Origin: Acidobacteriaceae bacterium
Lineage (GTDB): Bacteria > Acidobacteriota > Terriglobia > Terriglobales > Acidobacteriaceae
Length of the DNA: 9,729 nucleotides
Assembly: GCA_003165455.1 (NCBI GenBank)
Contig: PLUJ01000140.1
Location: forward strand, 1,559-11,287
Reading direction: 5' to 3'
A model generated the notes under the pieces. The model ran no database searches and had not been told where the DNA came from. It saw only the letters and a program-made list of their open reading frames with translations. The position numbers were made by a program, and so were the translations under genes. Shown here piece by piece: positions 5,680 to 9,729 of this stretch (its first letter is position 1; each line of letters begins with the position of its first letter).

Positions 5680-7320
5680 ATGGTATTGCCAGGAAATCAG
5701 CGCTCGCCGCTGGATGGTCAGCAGTTCCACGTGGTGGTACTTGGCGGAGGCATCAATGGCGTGGCGGTGGCGCGGGAGTGCGCCCGGGCGGGCAGGCGAA
5801 CTCTGCTGATCGAGCAGAATGATTTTTCTTCCGGAGTTACAAGCCGGTCGACACGCATTATTCATGGTGGCTTGCGTTACCTGGAGCACGGCGAATTAGG
5901 ATTGGTGCGCGAATCGCTGCGTGAGCGCGACCAACTGCTTCGGGAGAAATCGAATCTAGTCCATCCAGCGCATTTCCTGTTCCTTCTGAACGAGACCAGC
6001 CAACGCAGCGCGCTTAAAGTGCGCGCGGGATTGTGGCTGTACCAACGCATCGCTGGAAAGCGCCCGCGCGAGCTTGCTGTAACGGAGATTACCCGTCTGC
6101 AGCGCGCCCTGGATGCCGGGCGCCGATGGTCGATGTTTCCTTACGAAGATGCGCAGTGCGAATTCCCGGAACGTTTGGTGGCGGAATGGTTGATGGAAGC
6201 CGTGGATGCGGGCGCGGTTGTACGCAACCACACTGAGGCGCTCGCTCTGGACATTTCGCATGGCCGCGTGCACGGAGTTCTGTTGCGCGACCGACTTACT
6301 GGGCGCGACGAGCGCGTGAGCGCCGAGTGGGTAATCAATTGCACGGGGCCCTGGGCCGACCGAATGTGCCGGCGCTCTTCCATACGCATGGCTCAGCCCA
6401 TGCTTGGCGGAGTTCGCGGATCGCATATCGTGCTGTCGAGATTTCCCGGTTCACCTGACGCAGCGATCTACACGGAAGCGCCGGATGGGCGTCCGATTTT
6501 TGTTTTGCCGTGGAACGGCCAAATACTGGTGGGAACGACAGAAGTGGCGGACGATGGAGATCCGGGAAAGACGGCTCCGTCCACCGATGAAATCGCCTAT
6601 TTGGTTCGAACCGTGGCTCAACTTCTTCCTGGCGCAAAGATCACCGCGCAGAGTGTGAACTACACTTTCGCGGGAGTACGACCGCTGCCTTATTCTCCAG
6701 ACAACAAGCCTTCCGGCGTAACCCGGCGGCATATTCTGCACGACCATTCGGATGAAGGCGCGCAGCGCATGATTTCCGTGATCGGGGGCAAGTTGACCAC
6801 TGCGGCGTCGCTGGCGCGGGAGTGCGCACGCAAAATTGGTTTGATCACAAACGAGCTGCGATCCTTGGTTGCAGTGAGTTCAGCTTCGATCGATCCATTG
6901 CTGGATGATGCGGTGCTGGAGATTGCGCAAGTCGGCTCCATCAGCGAAGAATCGGCGCGCGGCATGTTGGAATGGCACGGCCGGCGGGCCCTGGAGATTG
7001 CCCGCACGGCGCGGGACAGCGTCGAATTCCGGGCCCCGATTTGTCCTCATAGCTCCCACATAGTGGCGGAGGCCGTCGAAGCCTATCGCGGGGAGTTTGC
7101 AGTCACGCTGGCGGACGTACTGCTGCGGAGGGTTCCGGTGGCACTGGGCGGTTGCTGGTCAGAAGCCTGCAGTCGGGAAGCTGCGCTGCGCATTGGCGCC
7201 GCTCTGGGCTGGAATGATGTAACCACGGGAGCGAATCTGGAAGAGTTTGAAATTGAACGTTCAGCGTTCTTGCGGCCTGCGACTCGAACCGACATTGCCG
7301 CGGAGACCGCTGCTCATTAG
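5680..7320 (+). CDS. glpD: FAD-dependent glycerol-3-phosphate dehydrogenase
   Basis: This 546-residue GlpD/GlpA-type enzyme oxidises sn-glycerol-3-phosphate to dihydroxyacetone phosphate at the membrane, passing electrons to quinone. The N-terminal FAD-binding fold begins with GGGING (residues 22-27) and the E-N-D-F-S-S-G stretch, followed by the family hallmark TSRSTRIIHGGLRYLEHGE. The substrate-binding region has FAGVRPL and the second dinucleotide-contact motif ISVIGGKLTT. The C-terminal helical domain is complete, with LADVLLRRVPVALGG near the end. The ATG at 5680 has only a weak GAAG upstream. About 17 residues precede the first strand, a normal length. It is compatible with the glycerophosphodiesterase encoded nearby on the other strand, which produces its substrate. 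Its stop codon overlaps a 13-bp tandem repeat. Confidence 0.95.
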   Translation: MVLPGNQRSPLDGQQFHVVVLGGGINGVAVARECARAGRRTLLIEQNDFSSGVTSRSTRIIHGGLRYLEHGELGLVRESLRERDQLLREKSNLVHPAHFLFLLNETSQRSALKVRAGLWLYQRIAGKRPRELAVTEITRLQRALDAGRRWSMFPYEDAQCEFPERLVAEWLMEAVDAGAVVRNHTEALALDISHGRVHGVLLRDRLTGRDERVSAEWVINCTGPWADRMCRRSSIRMAQPMLGGVRGSHIVLSRFPGSPDAAIYTEAPDGRPIFVLPWNGQILVGTTEVADDGDPGKTAPSTDEIAYLVRTVAQLLPGAKITAQSVNYTFAGVRPLPYSPDNKPSGVTRRHILHDHSDEGAQRMISVIGGKLTTAASLARECARKIGLITNELRSLVAVSSASIDPLLDDAVLEIAQVGSISEESARGMLEWHGRRALEIARTARDSVEFRAPICPHSSHIVAEAVEAYRGEFAVTLADVLLRRVPVALGGCWSEACSREAALRIGAALGWNDVTTGANLEEFEIERSAFLRPATRTDIAAETAAH

Positions 7321-7344
7321 CGGGCCACCGCAGCGGGCCACCGC
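7319..7344. repeat. Two tandem copies of a 13-bp unit at the glpD stop
   Basis: AGCGGGCCACCGC occurs at 7319-7331 and immediately again at 7332-7344 with no mismatch. The first copy includes the last two bases of the glpD TAG. Each unit contains GCGG and CCGC arms that can fold on themselves. It looks like a recent slippage duplication or part of a GC-rich intergenic element. Confidence 0.7.
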
Positions 7345-7365
7345 CCAGGTCCTCAATGCAAGAAT

Positions 7366-7404
7366 CCCCAGCCTCGCTCCAGGAAAAGCGGAGCAAGGCC
7401 GGGG
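7366..7404. terminator. Long imperfect hairpin between convergent genes
   Basis: CCCC (7366-7369) plus GCCTCGCTCC (7371-7380) pair with GGAGCAAGGC (7390-7399) plus GGGG (7401-7404) around a 9-base loop, with one mismatch in the stem and one A/C pair separating the blocks. It lies between the ends of glpD (plus) and the secreted-protein gene (minus), where a bidirectional stop would be expected. Neither side has a good U-tract, so it may instead block 3' exonucleases or be an intergenic repeat. Confidence 0.5.
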
Positions 7405-7425
7405 GCCAACAAGCAATAAGAAATC

Positions 7426-8265
7426 CTAGTTCATCTTCATGTTGCCGTTGCTCATCGACGCAAAGAACAGAAAGAAGTTGGAAGTAGCAGGAATCGCGGT
7501 ACCCGCAGCCTGCGCCGCGACCAACTTCTCGAAGTTAGTAATGCCGGTCGTACCAGCTTTATTTGGCCAATCGCTCTGGTCAACCACCAGGACGGGAATC
7601 ACCTGCCACCAGATGGCGGCAAGATTGATGTCCTGTCTAAGAAGGATATGGCTGTGATTCGGGGTGGGCAGGAACAGATTCGCCGTGGGCGGATTGGCGA
7701 TATAACCCAGGGCCGCAAGAGTCTTAGAGAGATCCAGGAGGGAAGCGTGCATGGTGCAGGTTCCAGGCGCAGAGCCTGGTTCCGGGCACTGCGTGTAGAC
7801 CAAAGGCTGCGCCTTAAAGGCTTCCGGCACGGCGCCAAACAAACTGATCAGCGTGGTCCCGAGATCGGGTCCGCAGAGAGTTCCGGCGACCACGTTGTCG
7901 CAACTGATGGCATCATTTGGGTTCTGATCGTTATTCACCGAGAACAGCGGAACGAGGACATAGAGAGGTTCGGTGGTCTGCAGCGGGTTGCCGGTTTGAC
8001 CAGGAGGATTGATTGGGGGGTTAAATCCTGTCTGGCAAATCGGAGTCTGTAGTTCGCCTGGGTCCTTGTCGGCGGGAATTCCGTTGTAATTGAGGTCGTC
8101 GTTTGGCCCGTCGACGCAATCGAAATTCTGGGTGTAAGTGAAGGTAAGCAACTGGTTGTCACCGTAACCAAGGGTCTGATTGGGCTTAAGGCTCTGGGCG
8201 AACGCACTCGACGCAAGTAAGGCCACGGCCGCAAGGAGTGCGGGCCGGATTGCTGGCAACTTCAT
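7426..8265 (-). CDS. Secreted six-cysteine protein of unknown function
   Basis: The 279-residue product starts with a standard Sec signal peptide (KLPAIRPALLAAVALLASS, then AFA with cleavage likely before Q24). The mature protein has exactly six cysteines (C50, C77, C122, C131, C160, C170), all in its first half, so three disulfides are possible after export. Between C50 and C77 is an Asp/Asn-rich stretch (DGPNDDLNYNGIPADKDPGE) reminiscent of calcium-binding loops, followed by a proline-rich linker. The second half is hydrophobic and cysteine-free, with NHSHILL and IWWQVIPVLVVDQSDW, and ends in MSNGNMKMN. I recognise no family. The start is firm: GGAGG sits six bases before the ATG. It lies downstream of the phosphodiesterase gene but has a 95-bp leader of its own. 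Confidence 0.85.
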   Translation of the reverse strand: MKLPAIRPALLAAVALLASSAFAQSLKPNQTLGYGDNQLLTFTYTQNFDCVDGPNDDLNYNGIPADKDPGELQTPICQTGFNPPINPPGQTGNPLQTTEPLYVLVPLFSVNNDQNPNDAISCDNVVAGTLCGPDLGTTLISLFGAVPEAFKAQPLVYTQCPEPGSAPGTCTMHASLLDLSKTLAALGYIANPPTANLFLPTPNHSHILLRQDINLAAIWWQVIPVLVVDQSDWPNKAGTTGITNFEKLVAAQAAGTAIPATSNFFLFFASMSNGNMKMN

Positions 8266-8279
8266 AAATTTCCTCCAAG

Positions 8280-8296
8280 GCGGTTTTGGTAACCGC
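8280..8296 (-). promoter_or_regulatory. Leader hairpin upstream of the secreted-protein gene
   Basis: GCGGTT (8280-8285) and AACCGC (8291-8296) are perfect inverted repeats around a 5-base loop. On the minus strand the hairpin ends a few bases before the GGAGG ribosome site, so it could modulate translation or protect the 5' end. Confidence 0.35.
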
Positions 8297-8360
8297 TCTG
8301 GGGAATGTACGGAGGATAGTCAGAATCGGATTCGCGAAAAGAAAGCAATTCGCAGGTTGT

Positions 8361-9017
8361 TCATTCGCCGCTGGATTCGTCAGCAACAAGACGATCCGGA
8401 TAGTCGGAGATGATTCCGTCAAGTTTCCACTGCTTGAATCTCTGTATTTCTCTCGATGAGTTGACCGTCCAGACAATAATTTTCTTTCCGGCACTTCTCA
8501 TTTGAGTGATCGCCGGAAGTTTGGCTAGCCGGTGGTGCAGCATTACGTAGTTCACTGGTAGTGTGCCCAGCGGACTAAGCTGCGAACGGGTATCGCAAAT
8601 CAGGCCAAGCGGGGCTGTGGGATTTATCTGGTGCAACGTCAACAACACCTCCGGGATGAATGATGAAATCACAAATCCTTGCTGTGGAGGATAAAGACAC
8701 AGCAAGTCCGAGACGATAGTTTCCAATCCCAGGACTTTTAACTCGATGTCGAGAAAAGCGGAATTTTGATAGCGCTGCAGAATTACGGAAAGAAGAGGTA
8801 ACGCCAACTGTTCCGCCGAGCATTTTGCGACCGTCAACCGCTGAGATTTTGCATCGTGGCACAACACAGGTTGCCGGTCTGCCGACAGGCGAACATCGAA
8901 TTCGAAGCCGTCGCAGCCGGCTGTAAGAGCAAGGTCGAAGGATGCCAGAGTATTTTCGGAGACAGAACGTTCCCCGCGTGCGCCGCGGTGGCCGAGAAGC
9001 AGAGGACGAAAAGGCAT
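8361..9017 (-). CDS. Glycerophosphodiester phosphodiesterase
   Basis: A compact GDPD-family TIM barrel of 218 residues with no signal peptide, so cytoplasmic and UgpQ-like. It hydrolyses glycerophosphodiesters (deacylated phospholipid head groups) to glycerol-3-phosphate and an alcohol. The signature is intact: H10-R11-G in LLGHRGARG, SENTLASF, the metal ligands E39 and D41 in GFEFDVRLS, the catalytic H54-D in LCHD, E92 and K94 in LDIELK, and the terminal IVWTVN...DGIISDYPD. The barrel middle is shorter than in E. coli UgpQ (about 247 residues). No Shine-Dalgarno is visible before the ATG at 9017, but the HRG motif so close to it leaves little choice of start. Its product is the substrate of the GlpD encoded about 1 kb away on the other strand. 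Confidence 0.92.
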   Translation of the reverse strand: MPFRPLLLGHRGARGERSVSENTLASFDLALTAGCDGFEFDVRLSADRQPVLCHDAKSQRLTVAKCSAEQLALPLLSVILQRYQNSAFLDIELKVLGLETIVSDLLCLYPPQQGFVISSFIPEVLLTLHQINPTAPLGLICDTRSQLSPLGTLPVNYVMLHHRLAKLPAITQMRSAGKKIIVWTVNSSREIQRFKQWKLDGIISDYPDRLVADESSGE

Positions 9018-9081
9018 AGCGATCGGTTGCAGCGTCCGAGAGTCAGTCCAGCTAATTCGATAGCTTTCGAGCGCCCCGTAT

Positions 9082-9405
9082 TCAATCGAGGTCGAAATCG
9101 CGAATCGGCTTTCCAGTATCCGGCGATTCCTTGGCTTTTTTCACGGCCTCCTGGAACTTTTTCTCCAGTAGCTCCGACGCATGCTTCTGCGCTTCCACCG
9201 ATTGCCGAAAGATAGATTCGCGGCGTGTGTCTTGCTCTTTCATGGCGCGCGCCGCCTCTTCCATATCGCTGAACATACGTGGCTTCACGGCAGCGGTATG
9301 CGCGATCACGCCGCGGGTTTCCGGGTCGACCTTCAAGACCGCACTACAGCAGGGGCACGTGATCTCAAAAGCATTGAAATTGATGTCTGACGGATTCTTC
9401 GCCAT
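9082..9405 (-). CDS. Small CPCC / coiled-coil protein of unknown function
   Basis: This 107-residue hydrophilic protein has no signal peptide. Residues 7-30 (DINFNAFEITCPCCSAVLKV) look like half of a zinc ribbon, with Cys 17, 19 and 20 and no second cysteine pair, so metal binding would need dimerisation. From about residue 45 the chain is a long, highly charged helix rich in Glu, Lys and Ala (MEEAARAMKEQDTRRES to LLEKKFQEAVKKAKE), likely a coiled coil, ending in an acidic DFDLD tail. I chose the ATG at 9405 because the recognisable part begins right after it. An ATG at 9417 is possible, and neither has a good ribosome site. It follows the membrane-protein gene by a short gap and precedes the phosphodiesterase gene by 64 bp, so the three may be co-transcribed. 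I recall similar acidobacterial hypothetical proteins but no function. Confidence 0.75.
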   Translation of the reverse strand: MAKNPSDINFNAFEITCPCCSAVLKVDPETRGVIAHTAAVKPRMFSDMEEAARAMKEQDTRRESIFRQSVEAQKHASELLEKKFQEAVKKAKESPDTGKPIRDFDLD

Positions 9406-9442
9406 TTTGCGAATCATACTGCAAAATCAGGGCCTGCGCGGA

Positions 9443-9729
9443 TTAGTGATGAAGCTTGAGGGGAAAGATTTTGAACACGCTGAGCAACTCCCAGCCCAGC
9501 AGTACCACCGAAAGCAGCACGATCAGGACGGCCAGCAATTCCCCAAATGTAAGTCCGCGGCGATTTGGTTCGAAGCGCCTCGCGGCCAGACTCAGGATAT
9601 TCAGAGTCGCAAACCCGAAGACCACCGCCCAAAGAATGTTGTACACGTCGTCGCGGCGGTTGGATTGAAGATCAAATTGCAAAATGACCGTTACCAGCGC
9701 GGACGTCGCATTGATCAGGTTGGGCACAC
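9443..9729 (-). CDS. Small two-helix membrane protein, 5' end at the window edge
   Basis: The open frame is at least 94 codons long and reaches the right edge. A GTG at 9725-9727 could be the start (MPNLINATSALV), but the upstream bases are outside the window, so truncation cannot be excluded. Two hydrophobic segments are clear: YNILWAVVFGFATLNILSLAA (about residues 29-49) and FGELLAVLIVLLSVVLLGW (about 61-79), joined by an arginine-rich loop (ARRFEPNRRG). By the positive-inside rule that loop is cytoplasmic. I know no family. The stop lies 37 bp before the ATG chosen for the CPCC protein gene on the same strand, which suggests an operon. Confidence 0.7.
   Translation of the reverse strand, partial: VPNLINATSALVTVILQFDLQSNRRDDVYNILWAVVFGFATLNILSLAARRFEPNRRGLTFGELLAVLIVLLSVVLLGWELLSVFKIFPLKLHH

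Noticed and set aside
5956..6426. Minus-strand open frame of 156 codons within glpD
   Set aside because: It is a shadow of a conserved FAD-enzyme coding region with no features of its own.
7648..8052. Plus-strand open frame of 134 codons opposite the secreted-protein gene
   Set aside because: It is Arg/Gly-rich with no ribosome site. The minus-strand gene has a signal peptide and a strong ribosome site.
1..9729. tRNA, rRNA, CRISPR array, IS element or toxin-antitoxin pair
   Set aside because: No cloverleaf, regular spaced repeats, transposase motif or terminal inverted repeats with target duplication was found. The mazG here is the pyrophosphohydrolase and has no mazE/mazF beside it.

Overview
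The window reads as a chromosomal segment of a mesophilic, moderately GC-rich bacterium, most likely an Acidobacteriota (Koribacter/Terriglobia-like). This is an inference from the mix of genes: a small solo bactofilin, an exported protein with a conserved FGWGILG core of a kind I associate with acidobacterial genomes, and a short CPCC/coiled-coil protein. No phage, plasmid, IS, CRISPR, rRNA or tRNA gene is visible. Most of the window is ordinary housekeeping and metabolism, densely packed on both strands.

Left part (1-1810): a possible 3' end of a plus-strand gene (3-125), a gene-free stretch of about 130 bp, a bactofilin on the minus strand (259-603), and divergently from it an exported or lipoprotein-like protein of unknown function (about 848-1810, plus).

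Centre (1823-4728, minus strand): a probable operon transcribed mazG -> GNAT acyltransferase -> menC-type enolase-superfamily enzyme. mazG and the GNAT gene overlap by one base (TAATG). The GNAT gene and menC are separated by a short intergenic repeat that can form a hairpin. The menC-like protein carries the full catalytic set of the o-succinylbenzoate synthase / N-succinylamino acid racemase (OSBS/NSAR) subfamily, including an arginine three residues after the second catalytic lysine, which is associated with racemase activity. With the adjacent GNAT enzyme this suggests an N-succinyl-dependent D- to L-amino-acid conversion module, instead of or in addition to menaquinone synthesis. It is the most interesting lead in the window.

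Middle right (4863-7320, plus strand): a PfpI/DJ-1-family protein with a very good Shine-Dalgarno site and a textbook intrinsic terminator, then an FAD-dependent glycerol-3-phosphate dehydrogenase (glpD). The divergent region between mazG and the PfpI gene holds a pair of 10-bp direct repeats and a hairpin that could be regulatory.

Right part (7426-9729, minus strand): a secreted six-cysteine protein of unknown function, a glycerophosphodiester phosphodiesterase (functionally upstream of GlpD: it releases glycerol-3-phosphate), a small CPCC/coiled-coil protein, and a small two-helix membrane protein that runs to the window edge. The gap between glpD and the secreted protein gene carries a 13-bp tandem duplication and a long imperfect hairpin.
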